NCBI RefSeq assembly: GCF_003340555.1
Contig: NZ_QPLJ01000031.1
Coordinates: forward strand, 1 to 40,124
Length of the DNA: 40,124 nucleotides
From: Jannaschia formosa
GTDB taxonomy: Bacteria; Pseudomonadota; Alphaproteobacteria; Rhodobacterales; Rhodobacteraceae
Direction of reading: 5' to 3'
Positions 29,301-37,391 of this stretch are shown here, one piece after another (within the stretch, counting starts at the first letter, position 1; every line of letters begins with the position of its first letter). The notes under the pieces are model-generated. The model saw only the letters and a list, made by a program, of their open reading frames with translations, was not told the DNA's origin and ran no database searches. The translations under genes were made by a program, and so were the position numbers.

Positions 29301-31678
29301 CCTCGATCATCGTGGATGCGGCGGGCGGGCTCGACGCCTTCGGCAACGCCAGCGCGGCCTACTTCGCGGCCTTCTATACCGATCAGGAGCGGCTTGACGT
29401 CGCGGTGCGCCAGCTTGGCGCGCGGTTTGCCGAGATCGGCGTCGCGATGCCGAAGACCCGCGATCAGTTCCGCGCAATCATCGAGTCGCTGGACACGACG
29501 ACGGATCACGGTGCCAAGACCTACGGGCAGTTGATCGCCCTGGCCGGAGCCTTCGCCGAGGTCACGCCCGCGGTCGCGGAAATGTCGCGGCAACTGGCCG
29601 GGCTTCTGGGCGGCGTCGGTTCGGAGCTCGACACGCTGCTCGGGCAGACCACGGCGGCGATGCAGGCCAACCGCACCGCGGCGGTCGCCTGGTATCGCAC
29701 GGCCGAGACGCTGCGCGACATGATCGCGGACATGCGCGGCACGGCCGGGGCGCTGGTCAGCGGCGCGCAGGCGCGGGCCTTCGCCGACGCCCGGTTCCAG
29801 ACGCTGGTCGCCTCGGCGATGGCCGGCGACGCCGCGGCGGCCACCGATCTGCCAAAGGCGGCGCGGGCGCTGCTCGATGCGGGGCGGGCGACGGCGAAGA
29901 CGGCCGTCGAGCAGGCGCGGCTCGAAGCGCGGGTGCTGAACGATCTGCAGGGCGCCGCCGGCGTCGCCGACCTCGAGGGCGCGCGGCACGACGTCCTCGC
30001 CGGGCTGCTTGGCCAGCAGGTCGACCTTCTGGGCCAGGTCAGGGAGGCGATCCTGTCGGGCGAGGGCCTGACCGCCGCACAGCTGACGGCGTTCGAGGCG
30101 TCCCTTGGGTCGCTTGCCGGGGCCATTGAGGCCGTCGAGAGCATCAACTACGCGGACATCGCCGCCCGACTGGATGTCGTGCTTGAGGCGACCGACAACA
30201 TGCCGCCCTGGCTGTCGAAGGCACTCGGCAACGCGGCCGCCGGCATCACCGCCGACGTCGAGTTCCTGGTCCGGGCCGAGAACCTGACCCCGGATCTCCG
30301 CTGGATCGCGCTGAACGCGGCCTCGGAGCATCTCAAGACCGTCGAGTTCCTGGCCGACAACCGGATGGGCCGCGAGGTCACGCGGCTGGCGCTGGCGACG
30401 TCGTCGGACCTGTCTCGGACCGTCCGCGCGGTCATCGCCTCGGGCATCGACGTGGATGCGAAGCGGCTGGCCCTGACCGCGGGCTCGGAGCTCACGCGAT
30501 CGGTTCGGGCTGTGCTTCAGCGCGACCGCTCCGACCGCGACGCGCTGAAGCTGGCCCTCGCCGGGATCGGGACCTACTCCGTCGCCGTCCGCGCGACGCT
30601 CAACCCCGACGGAATCGACAAGGAGGGCAAGCGGTTCCTGCGGCAGCTTGAGGCCACGGGCACCGTCACGCGCGGTATCCGCGGGTTCCTCGCGGCGCAG
30701 AATATCAGCCCCTTCGACAAGGAATGGCTCGGCCAGATCGCGCGCGGCGACGGGTCTGCGTCCCGCACGATCAAGGCGTTCCTGGACAGCAGCGGGATCG
30801 GCAAGGAGGCCAGGACGTTCCTGCGCGCGCTGACCGGCGCCGACACCACGGGCAAGATCACGCTGGATGGCGGCTTCCGCTTCGACCCGTCGACGGGGTT
30901 CCAGACCTGGTATGAGGCGACCGCCCGCGAGCAGTTCGCGGCGCCGTCGGATCGGCTGCGCGCGGGCCTCGACGCGCTGCGCGACGCGGTGCTGGCCGAG
31001 ACTGCCGATCGCAAGGCCGCAGAGGCCCGTCAGGCGGCCATCGCCAAGGCGCAGGGCGCGCTCGGAGAGGCGGCGGCGAAATCCGACCGGATCACGACGA
31101 GGGCGCAGCGGGTCATCGCGGATATCGAGGCGCTGGAGAAGGCCACCGGCGTCACGCTCAAAAAGCATGGTCGAGACGCGGTGATGAACGTCGGCGCGGA
31201 CGGTTCCATCGCCTATGAGGCGACCGAGGTCGAGTATGGCTCCGGAGCGGACATCACCAAGTTCAGCAACGTGTTCTGGGGGCGCGGCGGACTGGAAGAC
31301 CAGCTCGTCGGAATGCTCAGACAGCCCGGCAACATCGCAGACCGCATGGAGGCGCTGCGCGCCAGGATCATCGACCTCGGCGGCGTCCCGGCCTTCGCGA
31401 CGGGCGGCCTGCACATGGGCGGCCTGCGCCTCGTCGGCGAGCGCGGCCCGGAGCTGGAGGCGACGGGTCCGTCCCGGATCTACAGCGCCGCGCAGACGCG
31501 GGCGATGATGGGCGGCGGGGACGACGTCGCGCGCGAGATCAGGTCGCTGCGCGACGAGGTCAGCCGCATGCGCGAGGAGCAGCGCCAGCTTGGAATGCAG
31601 ACCGCGGCGTCGACCAAACGGACGGCGGACAGCCTGCGAAAGTTCGATATCGACGGCCTCCCGGCGGAAAGGGTCTGA
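26336..31678 (+). CDS. Tape measure protein
   Basis: A 1780-aa tail tape measure. The N-terminus (VIGALRGVLSLDSAAFERGA) with long coiled-coil and hydrophobic stretches near 280-330 and 680-770 is typical; residues 1316-1500 are six repeats of about 29 aa; the C-terminus has LHMGGLRLVGERGPELEA, a tape-measure hallmark, and a final coiled coil. At roughly 0.15 nm per residue the predicted tail would be about 260-270 nm, assuming the usual scaling. It follows the chaperone pair. Confidence 0.95.
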   Translation: MSAVIGALRGVLSLDSAAFERGARRAQASMSGLQRNLDRAGRQMQATGARLSAAVTAPLAAASAALVTSATRAAVETERLAALSNASTRSFQRFAAGAKTAGLESDKVADILKDVNDRVGDFIATGGGPMADFFENIAPKVGVTAEQFAKLSGPDALQLYVSSLEKAGVTQQEMTFYLEAMASDATALLPLLRNNGEEMGRVGDQAERLGAVMSEDTIVALNGVQDSVRRVTASGTALRNQLAAALAPTLLEISERVADVTEWFTQLSPEAKRFAGIAAAVTAALGPALVTLGLMASGLAALSAPFVLVAVAGATAAVLIARHWNSLSQTMPDGTSRIQAAMAGLRAFASDFSSSFVTAVAPMRGLLDQAWEGIAGTFENIGSAMAAIAAVFTGEDAEAIDFGFKSFGDFLGTMAGHISTGIAAGLNSIAQSLEWITASIGAILRGDLPAARAAWDEFVRDVLGPITLPDWIANGIDFSAVLASVERMADDARAAVADWVRDMLFEGTRIPANIAAGIAAGVGEVVGALVGIKDAITSTWAGFSGDWRSLGQNVAIGLDAGIRDEGGTIASTVNNLGLDAIRTIRDALGIRSPSREFMEIGGYLTEGLAVGIADGTNDVLRQIEDLAGRANALGGNLFAQIGQNIGNAIAGGLTGGNVLAGIKSAIVQPLQASLGNAIGGALSGAFSAQTFTMGQLAGTAQAALGGGAALLPATGLFSGIGSGLSSVLSGFGTGGFAGGFGAIGSALSGATTGLAGLGTAIGAAIPVIGAVGLLFSAFKSKTKLLDAGLRVTIDGMDSLVETFKYVEKSRFFGLSKSRKTSFAAAGEDTAAPIQAAVDRVLTGIGSAADALGLMSGRLDEFAHELKISTKDLSDEQIQRAIEDALRGMGDAATGLIVGSYTEKKLVSEGRAATWEYNPDRNDFYTTPAVEPVYETITHLNETFERLVREGESSSEALQRLAASLGAVNGVADTLDHAMLAASLRGGELASIIVDAAGGLDAFGNASAAYFAAFYTDQERLDVAVRQLGARFAEIGVAMPKTRDQFRAIIESLDTTTDHGAKTYGQLIALAGAFAEVTPAVAEMSRQLAGLLGGVGSELDTLLGQTTAAMQANRTAAVAWYRTAETLRDMIADMRGTAGALVSGAQARAFADARFQTLVASAMAGDAAAATDLPKAARALLDAGRATAKTAVEQARLEARVLNDLQGAAGVADLEGARHDVLAGLLGQQVDLLGQVREAILSGEGLTAAQLTAFEASLGSLAGAIEAVESINYADIAARLDVVLEATDNMPPWLSKALGNAAAGITADVEFLVRAENLTPDLRWIALNAASEHLKTVEFLADNRMGREVTRLALATSSDLSRTVRAVIASGIDVDAKRLALTAGSELTRSVRAVLQRDRSDRDALKLALAGIGTYSVAVRATLNPDGIDKEGKRFLRQLEATGTVTRGIRGFLAAQNISPFDKEWLGQIARGDGSASRTIKAFLDSSGIGKEARTFLRALTGADTTGKITLDGGFRFDPSTGFQTWYEATAREQFAAPSDRLRAGLDALRDAVLAETADRKAAEARQAAIAKAQGALGEAAAKSDRITTRAQRVIADIEALEKATGVTLKKHGRDAVMNVGADGSIAYEATEVEYGSGADITKFSNVFWGRGGLEDQLVGMLRQPGNIADRMEALRARIIDLGGVPAFATGGLHMGGLRLVGERGPELEATGPSRIYSAAQTRAMMGGGDDVAREIRSLRDEVSRMREEQRQLGMQTAASTKRTADSLRKFDIDGLPAERV
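30281..30838 (+). repeat. Tandem repeats of about 29 aa in tape measure
   Basis: Six degenerate units with the core pattern [KR]-x-L-A-L-x(4)-[SG]-x-L-x-R-[ST]-[VI]-[RK]-[AG]-x-L, for example VTRLALATSSDLSRTVRAVI and KRLALTAGSELTRSVRAVL. DNA identity is low, so the repeats are old. They probably set tail length. Confidence 0.75.
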
Positions 31679-31681
31679 TCC

Positions 31682-32584
31682 ATGCGCGTGGTCGAACCGA
31701 TCTCCGTTACCGACGCTGTCCTCGACGCCTCCACCGGCTCCAACATCCCCGAGGACGATCACGCCGAATGGTCGTCCGGGACCGCCTACGTCGTCGGCGA
31801 CCGGGTCATTCTGGCGTCGACGCATCGGATCTATGAGGCGCTTGTCGACAACACCGGCGTGGACCCCGCCACGGACATCGGCACGACCTGGCTGAACATC
31901 GGCGCGACGAACCGATGGAAGGCGTTCGACAAGCTGATCTCCGATCCGGTGACGAAAGCGGGCGATATCGTCTACACGCTCGTCCCCGGCACCATCGCGG
32001 ACGCCATCGCCTTCTTCGGGTTGAACGCTTCGTCGATCCGGGTCGTCTGCACTGATCCCACCGACGGCGTGATCTACGACGTGACCCGGCAGATCGTCGA
32101 CAACAGCATCGTGTTCGACGGGTTCAGCTACGTCTTCGAGCCGGTGATCTACGAGACGCAGGAGATCTTCACCGGCTTGCCGATCTACACCGGCGTCGAG
32201 GTCGAGATCACGATATCGAGCGGCGGGACGACGGCGGTCGGGCAGATCGTGCTCGGACGGGACCAGGTTCTCGGGACCACGATGCCGGGCACCGGGATCG
32301 GGATCGAGGACTTCTCGCGCAAGGAGCGCGACATCTTCGGCAACGCGGTCCTCGTCGAGCGGCCCTTCGCCCAGACGACGGACTTCCAGTTCACCTTTCC
32401 AACCGACGGGGCGCGCCGCGTCGCGGGCATCCTTGCCCGCCTTCGGGCCAAGCCGGCGGTCTACTACGCAGGAGACGGCACCAGCATGTTCGGCACCACG
32501 ATCTACGGTTTCTACCGTGATTTCAGCATCCCGCTGACGACGACCATCTCCTTCGGCACTCTCGAAATAGAAGGATTGACCTGA
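31682..32584 (+). CDS. Tail tip protein with carbohydrate-binding-like segment
   Basis: A 300-aa tail protein directly after the tape measure. Residues 25-75 (WSSGTAYVVGDRVILASTHR then IYEALVDNTGVDP) resemble a chitin/carbohydrate-binding type 5/12 module, whose W-x(2)-G-x-Y-x-x-G-D-x-V pattern is clear. The rest is strand-rich (VFEPVIYETQEIFTGLPIYT) and may be a distal-tail scaffold. It may contact host glycans. It ends in TGATG overlap with the spike gene. Confidence 0.75.
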   Translation: MRVVEPISVTDAVLDASTGSNIPEDDHAEWSSGTAYVVGDRVILASTHRIYEALVDNTGVDPATDIGTTWLNIGATNRWKAFDKLISDPVTKAGDIVYTLVPGTIADAIAFFGLNASSIRVVCTDPTDGVIYDVTRQIVDNSIVFDGFSYVFEPVIYETQEIFTGLPIYTGVEVEITISSGGTTAVGQIVLGRDQVLGTTMPGTGIGIEDFSRKERDIFGNAVLVERPFAQTTDFQFTFPTDGARRVAGILARLRAKPAVYYAGDGTSMFGTTIYGFYRDFSIPLTTTISFGTLEIEGLT

Positions 32585-33900
32585 TGCCTGCACCCAGAGT
32601 TTCCGCGCTTCCGGTCCCGCCCAGCAGGCAGTCCCCGTCGACCTTCTCGGACCGCATGGACACCTTCCTTGCCGCGTTCCCGACGCTCCGAACCGACGTC
32701 AACGCGCTTGCGGCCTACCTGGAGGATCTGACCGGGGGCGTCACGCTCAAGGCCTTCGGCGCGGTCGGGGACGGCACAACCGACGACAGCGCCGCCATCG
32801 CCGCTGCTCACGCGGAAGGCGCCCCGGTAGACTACCGCGCTTTGAGCTACAACGGCGACGAGTCCACCGGGTATTTCAGCGTTTATGGCGCGACGAAGTA
32901 CAAGGCGGCTTCGGCATCCCGCCTGCAATACGGGCTTGCATCAGATCCGGTGGACGACCCCGAGCCTATCCAGGCGGTCGTGAAGTTCAGCGATGCCTCT
33001 CGCGCCGTCGACACAGCGGCATGGGACCAGACCGGATATTATGGCCTCATCAAGGTCTCGGGGGATGCCTACGCGACGGCCTTGACGGGCTATGCGCGCG
33101 CGCAAGCGGGGTCCGGCGATATCATCGGCGTTCACGGGCGCGCGCGCCTCGACACCGCCAATGCGGGGCGCGGATATGCCGGGTGGTTCTACGCGGAAGT
33201 GTTCGGGACAAAGACGGCCGCGCACGCGCTCGAACTCAATATGTGGCACGACACCGATCCTGGGCATTCCGCGACTGGCGGGAAAAGCCAAGGCATTCGG
33301 ATCGCCCCCGCTGACAGCACAAGCGCGGCTAACCGGATGTCGTCTGCAATCTCCATCGGGCCGAGCACGACGGGCGGGACAGACAACGGCTCGTGGACCG
33401 GGATCTGGATTGAGCCGGGCTCGATCGTTCGCAGCGCAGGTGTGACCGATGATGGCGAGGCGATGCTTATCAATTCGCCAAAGGTCTCCACAGGCTCAAT
33501 TGGCGGGATCAGGTTTCAACAACAGGCTGGGGATGCAGGCGTCTTCAAATATGCGTTGAGAACCGACGAGGCGACGTTCAGCAGCAACAACGTCCTGCTG
33601 ATGGGGACGGGGCAGAAAATCCGCTGGGGCAACTCGTCAACCGGCGTGGCCCTCACCGGCGGCGCCACGTCGCTGGCTGTCGAGAACGGTGTCGTGAACA
33701 TCGCGGACCCGGACGGCACTGCGGCCCTGCAGGTTGCCGGAACGAATGTCCTCGGGCCTCGAAAGACTGGCTGGACCGCCGCCACCGGCACCGCAACGCG
33801 GACCACCTTTGCCACATCGACCGTCACCACGGCGCAACTCGCCGAGCGTCTGAAGGCGCTGCTGGACGACCTCACCACTCACGGACTTATCGGAGCCTGA
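32584..33900 (+). CDS. Tail spike/fibre protein
   Basis: A 438-aa protein with an N-terminal adaptor, then LKAFGAVGDGTTDDSAAIAA (55-74), the start motif of pectate-lyase-type beta-helix spikes. A glycine-rich, strand-dominated body follows, ending in a helical C-terminus (TTAQLAERLKALLDDLTTHG). No catalytic residues can be assigned. It is a probable receptor-binding protein or depolymerase-like spike. Confidence 0.82.
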   Translation: MPAPRVSALPVPPSRQSPSTFSDRMDTFLAAFPTLRTDVNALAAYLEDLTGGVTLKAFGAVGDGTTDDSAAIAAAHAEGAPVDYRALSYNGDESTGYFSVYGATKYKAASASRLQYGLASDPVDDPEPIQAVVKFSDASRAVDTAAWDQTGYYGLIKVSGDAYATALTGYARAQAGSGDIIGVHGRARLDTANAGRGYAGWFYAEVFGTKTAAHALELNMWHDTDPGHSATGGKSQGIRIAPADSTSAANRMSSAISIGPSTTGGTDNGSWTGIWIEPGSIVRSAGVTDDGEAMLINSPKVSTGSIGGIRFQQQAGDAGVFKYALRTDEATFSSNNVLLMGTGQKIRWGNSSTGVALTGGATSLAVENGVVNIADPDGTAALQVAGTNVLGPRKTGWTAATGTATRTTFATSTVTTAQLAERLKALLDDLTTHGLIGA

Positions 33901-33901
33901 C

Positions 33902-34105
33902 ATGCACCTTACCGATCCTGATACCGGACACACGATGGATGTGCCCGAGGCGCAACCGACGCACGAGACGGTGCAGATGCCCATCGGCCTCCTGGCGGCG
34001 ATCAAAGAGATTTTCCCCCAGCTACCGGCAGGCGCTTTCTCCGCGCCGGTCGGGGCTGTGGCGAAGCTGCTCCGCGACGTGGAAGCGTCGAAGCGGATCG
34101 ACTGA
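33902..34105 (+). CDS. Hypothetical protein after spike
   Basis: A 67-aa protein (MHLTDPDTGHTMDVPEAQPT) with a helical C-terminal half. It starts one base after the spike stop. It may be a spike chaperone or fibre accessory from position alone; no motif supports this. Confidence 0.6.
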   Translation: MHLTDPDTGHTMDVPEAQPTHETVQMPIGLLAAIKEIFPQLPAGAFSAPVGAVAKLLRDVEASKRID

Positions 34106-34190
34106 CCGTGACGGAGGACGAAAAGAGCAAGCTGGACGGACCCGCAAGCAGGTCCGGCGGGAACTTGTTGGCGAGCGACCAAGGATGAAC

Positions 34191-34538
34191 ATGCCCATGA
34201 TCGAGAACAGCGAGCGCGGGATCACCCTCAACAAGACGCTGGCGTGGGGGATGCTGCTGTCGCTCGTTTCGGCTGTCTGGTTCGGGGGCACGACCGTCGC
34301 GGACCTGCAGGCATCGACGGAGAACCTGGACGCGGCGATCCGCGAGACCCGCGAGGTCGCGGCGGCGGACCGGCGCACGGCCCTGCAGATCGAGGCGCGG
34401 GTGCGGGCGCTGGAAACCAATGCCAGCCGGCAGGATGCGCGCTTCGACGCGCTGCGGCAATCGCTCGATGAGGTGAAGGCCGGCCAGCAGGAGACGAACG
34501 AGCTCCTGCGCCGCCTGATCCGCGCCCCGTCCGAGTAG
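34191..34538 (+). CDS. Membrane-anchored coiled-coil protein, possible lysis accessory
   Basis: A 115-aa protein with one transmembrane segment near the N-terminus (TLAWGMLLSLVSAVWFGGTT) followed by a coiled coil to the C-terminus (heptads through IREVAREVAA-like and RLDALRQSLDEVKAG-like stretches). The layout resembles holin-accessory or XhlA-like proteins. AAGGA precedes the ATG at 34191; ATG at 34185 is an alternative. It lies directly before the endolysin. Confidence 0.65.
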   Translation: MPMIENSERGITLNKTLAWGMLLSLVSAVWFGGTTVADLQASTENLDAAIRETREVAAADRRTALQIEARVRALETNASRQDARFDALRQSLDEVKAGQQETNELLRRLIRAPSE

Positions 34539-34593
34539 TCCCCTTCCCCATCCCCACAGGAGGCCCGGCGCGCGAGCGACCGGGATCGACGCC

Positions 34594-35427
34594 ATGCCTC
34601 ATCATCCCGCGCATCGCCTGCTCCAACTCGGGGCCAGGTCCCTCGGCTTCGACCCCGGCCCGATCGACGGCTGGTGGGGGCCGAAGACCGACACCGCGCT
34701 GACCGCGCTGGCCACGAGCGGTCCGCTCAAGTCGAGCGGCTGGGCGGTGCTGACGCTCGAGCGCGGCCTGCACGATCTCGGCTGGCTCCCGTCGACGCCC
34801 GACGGTTCCTGGACCGCCGCCACGCGGATCGCTCTGCAGCGCGCCGCCGATGCCGATGGCGCGGCCGCCGCAGCCTATTCCGCGCGGCCCGACGAGATCC
34901 TGACGCCCTACAAGCCGGCGCTGCGCCCCGTGGATCACGGCAACGTGCTGCGCCAGGGCTCGGCCGGCACCGTCATCACCGGGTTCTGCCTGCATTGCGC
35001 CGCGGTGCCGGGCAGCTGGGCCGTGGGCAAGACCAACGAGGAGATCGTCGCCGCCGTCCGACGCATGCACACCGACCCGAAGTCGCAGGGCGGCCGGGGC
35101 TGGTCCGACATCGGCTACACGTCCGTCGGGTGCCCTGACGGCGAGGTCCTGGACGGTCGGCCCAGCAGCCGGATCCCCGCCGGGGCGATCGGCTACAACG
35201 CCGGCTGGTGGCACCACCTGATGATCGAGGTCCGCACGATCAACCGGACGCGCCGGCCCGAGGATTACTTCACCGCCGAGACCCTGGCGGCCGGCAAGGC
35301 GCAGATCGCGGCCGTCGCCGCGCGCACGCCGATCAAGCGGCTGATGGGTCACAACGAGGTCGCCGCGAAGCTCTGCCCCGGGTTCGACGTCGTCGACCGC
35401 GAGTGGACCGACCTGGCCGTTGCATGA
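34594..35427 (+). CDS. Endolysin: peptidoglycan-binding plus N-acetylmuramoyl-L-alanine amidase
   Basis: A 277-aa lysin. Residues 7-40 and 48-82 are two peptidoglycan-binding-1 repeats (LGFDPGPIDGWWGPKTDTAL and LGWLPSTPDGSWTAATRIAL). Residues 113-277 form a T7-lysozyme-type amidase: H134 (HCAAVPG), Y175 (GWSDIGY), H253 (MGHNEV), K259 and C261 (KLCPGFD), with spacing identical to the T7 zinc and catalytic residues. It cuts the bond between muramic acid and L-alanine. There is no signal peptide, so a holin is needed. Confidence 0.93.
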   Translation: MPHHPAHRLLQLGARSLGFDPGPIDGWWGPKTDTALTALATSGPLKSSGWAVLTLERGLHDLGWLPSTPDGSWTAATRIALQRAADADGAAAAAYSARPDEILTPYKPALRPVDHGNVLRQGSAGTVITGFCLHCAAVPGSWAVGKTNEEIVAAVRRMHTDPKSQGGRGWSDIGYTSVGCPDGEVLDGRPSSRIPAGAIGYNAGWWHHLMIEVRTINRTRRPEDYFTAETLAAGKAQIAAVAARTPIKRLMGHNEVAAKLCPGFDVVDREWTDLAVA

Positions 35428-35654
35428 CGCTGCCCCCTCCAATCCCCGACGAGCGCTTCGCGCTCGTCCTCACCGCCGCCGCGATGGCGGCACTCTCCCG
35501 AAAGGACCGATCCCATGAAACGCCTTATCACCCAACCGACCGCCGCGCCGACCCGCAAGCTGTGGGCCGTCATCGCGACGGGCGCCATCATGGGCGGCGT
35601 CACCGCGACCGTAGACGCGATCCCGGCGCTGGCGCCCGCCGCGCTCTATCTTGA
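35424..35654 (+). CDS. Possible small overlapping protein
   Basis: A 76-aa frame whose ATG overlaps the endolysin stop (ATGA). The first 30 residues (MTLPPPIPDERFALVLTAAA) look plausible, but the rest overlaps the holin gene by 140 bases and reads as shadow. Kept at low confidence. Confidence 0.25.
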   Translation: MTLPPPIPDERFALVLTAAAMAALSRKDRSHETPYHPTDRRADPQAVGRHRDGRHHGRRHRDRRRDPGAGARRALS

Positions 35655-35724
35655 CCAGGCCGAGGTCTGGGTCACGGCCGGCCTGATGGCCCTCGCGGGA
35701 TACATGACCCGCGACCGCGCGTGA
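35515..35724 (+). CDS. Holin-like protein
   Basis: A 69-aa membrane protein with two hydrophobic segments (WAVIATGAIMGGVTATVDA and VWVTAGLMALAGYM), a basic N-terminus and a charged C-terminus, consistent with a small class II/III holin. AAAGGA precedes the ATG. Position after the endolysin supports a role in releasing it. Confidence 0.7.
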   Translation: MKRLITQPTAAPTRKLWAVIATGAIMGGVTATVDAIPALAPAALYLDQAEVWVTAGLMALAGYMTRDRA

Positions 35725-35858
35725 CCATCGCCCTCAGCATCGCGGGCGCCCTGATCGCCGGGGCGTCCGTGTTCGTCGTCGCCTGCTGCATCGCCGCGGG
35801 CCGCGCCGATGCTTCTCACCTCCACCGGCATTCCGCCTCCGACCCACGAAAGGGCTGA
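35721..35858 (+). CDS. Tiny membrane protein, possible spanin-like lipoprotein
   Basis: A 45-aa protein starting at GTG (GTGA overlap with the holin stop). A hydrophobic segment (IALSIAGALIAGASVFVVAC) ends in VVACC, which loosely fits a lipobox; the tail is short and polar. It might be an outer-membrane spanin or second holin. Evidence is limited to size, hydrophobicity and position. Confidence 0.5.
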   Translation: MTIALSIAGALIAGASVFVVACCIAAGRADASHLHRHSASDPRKG

Positions 35859-35862
35859 CCCC

Positions 35863-36291
35863 ATGAGCTTCGGCAACACCTTCGAGAATGATCTCGTCGC
35901 GCTGATCTTCAACGCTACGGCGATCGCGAACCTCGCGGACAACGCGGCGACGTCGCCGCTGACAAACCTCTATATCAGCCTGCACACGGCCGATCCCGGC
36001 GAGGCAGGCGACCAGACGACAAACGAGAGCGCCTATAGCGGCTATGCGCGGCAGGCCGTCGAGCGATCCGGGTCCGGCTGGACCGTCACGGGCAACGTGG
36101 CCAGCCTGGCGGCGAGCGTCGATTTCCCGGAGGCTCCGGGCGGCACGCCCACGGTCACGCACGTCGCTGTCGGCACGGCGGCATCCGGCGCAGGCAAGAT
36201 CCTCGCCTCGGGCGCGCTCGGGTCCAGCATCACGATGGCGTCGGCGACCATCCCGCGGATCACCACCGCGACCACGTTCACGCTGGACTGA
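35863..36291 (+). CDS. Tail-associated structural protein
   Basis: A 142-aa protein (SFGNTFENDLVALIFNATAI ... NLYISLHTADPGEAGDQ ... YARQAVERSGSGWTVTG) of a family widespread in Rhizobiales and Rhodobacterales phages, usually near tail fibre genes. It is strand-rich and probably structural. AAAGGG precedes the ATG at 35863. Confidence 0.7.
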   Translation: MSFGNTFENDLVALIFNATAIANLADNAATSPLTNLYISLHTADPGEAGDQTTNESAYSGYARQAVERSGSGWTVTGNVASLAASVDFPEAPGGTPTVTHVAVGTAASGAGKILASGALGSSITMASATIPRITTATTFTLD

Positions 36292-36295
36292 GCGC

Positions 36296-36619
36296 ATGGC
36301 GACGCTGACGGCGAAGCGCGGCGATACGCTGACCATCAGCGGGACGCGCACCGACGCGAGCGGCAGCGCCGTGTCGCTCGTGGGGGTCTCGATCGCTTGC
36401 GAGATCGTTCTGGGGGCGCTCCGGTACGCCCTGACCGTCGAGGTGATCGACGCGGCGGCAGGAACCTTCTGGCTCGTGCTGGATGCCGCGACGGCGGCCA
36501 CGCTGACGCCCGGGCTCTGGTCGGGCGACGTCGAGTTCACGGACGCCAGTGGCAACGTGACCTCCACCGAGACCTTCCGACTGCAGATCATCGAGGACGT
36601 GACGAATGCCGCCGATTAG
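36296..36619 (+). CDS. Small beta-rich structural protein
   Basis: A 107-aa immunoglobulin-like, strand-rich protein (ATLTAKRGDTLTISGTRTD ... GLWSGDVEFTDASGNV ... FRLQIIEDV), resembling small baseplate or fibre-attachment proteins. It overlaps the next gene by 14 bases. Function inferred from fold pattern and position. Confidence 0.65.
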   Translation: MATLTAKRGDTLTISGTRTDASGSAVSLVGVSIACEIVLGALRYALTVEVIDAAAGTFWLVLDAATAATLTPGLWSGDVEFTDASGNVTSTETFRLQIIEDVTNAAD

Positions 36620-37391
36620 CCTGTTCGGGCCGCGCAACTCGATCGACGTGGATCTCGCCGCCGGCGGGTCCGCGTCCTTCGGCGCGGCCCGGCTTTCGTC
36701 CATCGCGCCGGTCCAGAACGGCACCTTCGGCGCGTCCGCTGCCATGACGGCGGTCGCGCTGCTGTCGGCCGTCGGCCTGGCGGTCGCTGTGGCGCCAGCG
36801 GCCGCCAGCCTCACCGCCTCGGCCACGCTGTCCGGCGCGGCCACCCGCATCGTCTCGGCCTCGGCGAACATGGTCGCGACGTCCAGCCTCGCGGCGGCCT
36901 CCGATAGCCCCGTCCAGGCGCGTGCGGCCAGCTTGACAGCGACGGCCACGCTGTCCGGCGCGAGCGACAGCGTGGCCGTGTCCGAGCGATCGGCTGCACT
37001 CGTCGGCACGGCCACGCTCGCGGCCGTCGGGCAGGACGCCAGCGCCCCGCAGGTCGAGGCCAGCGCGGCGATCAGTGCCACCGGCACGCTGTCTCCGGCG
37101 GGGGTCGGCGTCGGCACGGCCAGCAGCGCCATGACGAGCTCTGCCGTCTTCTCCGCCGTGGCAGAGCCGGTCAGCGTCGCCCCTGCGGCGGCTTCGATTA
37201 CGGCGAGCGCGACCGTCTCGGCGGAAGCCACGGCCATCGCCTTGGCGTCGGCGGCGCTCACGGGGACGGCGACGGTCTCGGGCGCGGGAGAAGGTGTGGC
37301 GGTCGGAGGCGCCGACACTGCAATCACTGACCGCGCGGGCAGCGATATCCTCGATCGCGCAGGCAGCACAATCACCTTGAGGGCAGCATAA
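36606..37391 (+). CDS. Ala/Ser/Thr-rich repetitive fibre-like protein
   Basis: A 261-aa protein of very low complexity. A unit of about 35 aa recurs with the core AASLTASATLSGA (also AASLTATATLSGA, AALVGTATLAAVG, AALTGTATVSGAG), suggesting a stacked beta-repeat fibre. The C-terminus (GADTAITDRAGSDILDRAG) is different. It lies between two structural genes after the lysis cassette and is likely a fibre shaft. Confidence 0.65.
   Translation: MPPISLFGPRNSIDVDLAAGGSASFGAARLSSIAPVQNGTFGASAAMTAVALLSAVGLAVAVAPAAASLTASATLSGAATRIVSASANMVATSSLAAASDSPVQARAASLTATATLSGASDSVAVSERSAALVGTATLAAVGQDASAPQVEASAAISATGTLSPAGVGVGTASSAMTSSAVFSAVAEPVSVAPAAASITASATVSAEATAIALASAALTGTATVSGAGEGVAVGGADTAITDRAGSDILDRAGSTITLRAA

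Noticed and set aside
30281-30838. Repeat array as CRISPR
   Set aside because: Units are protein-coding, degenerate at DNA level and in frame with the tape measure.
29195-32593. Long minus-strand open frame of over 1100 codons antisense to the tape measure
   Set aside because: High-GC shadow frame with Arg/Asp/Gly-rich composition; the plus strand encodes a clear tape measure and tail protein.
34108-34188. 26-codon GTG frame ending in ATGA with the membrane coiled-coil gene
   Set aside because: Too short, no ribosome site and no composition signal.
36606-37391. Membrane protein, from long Ala-rich stretches
   Set aside because: Stretches are Ser/Thr-rich and periodic, fitting a fibre repeat better than transmembrane helices.
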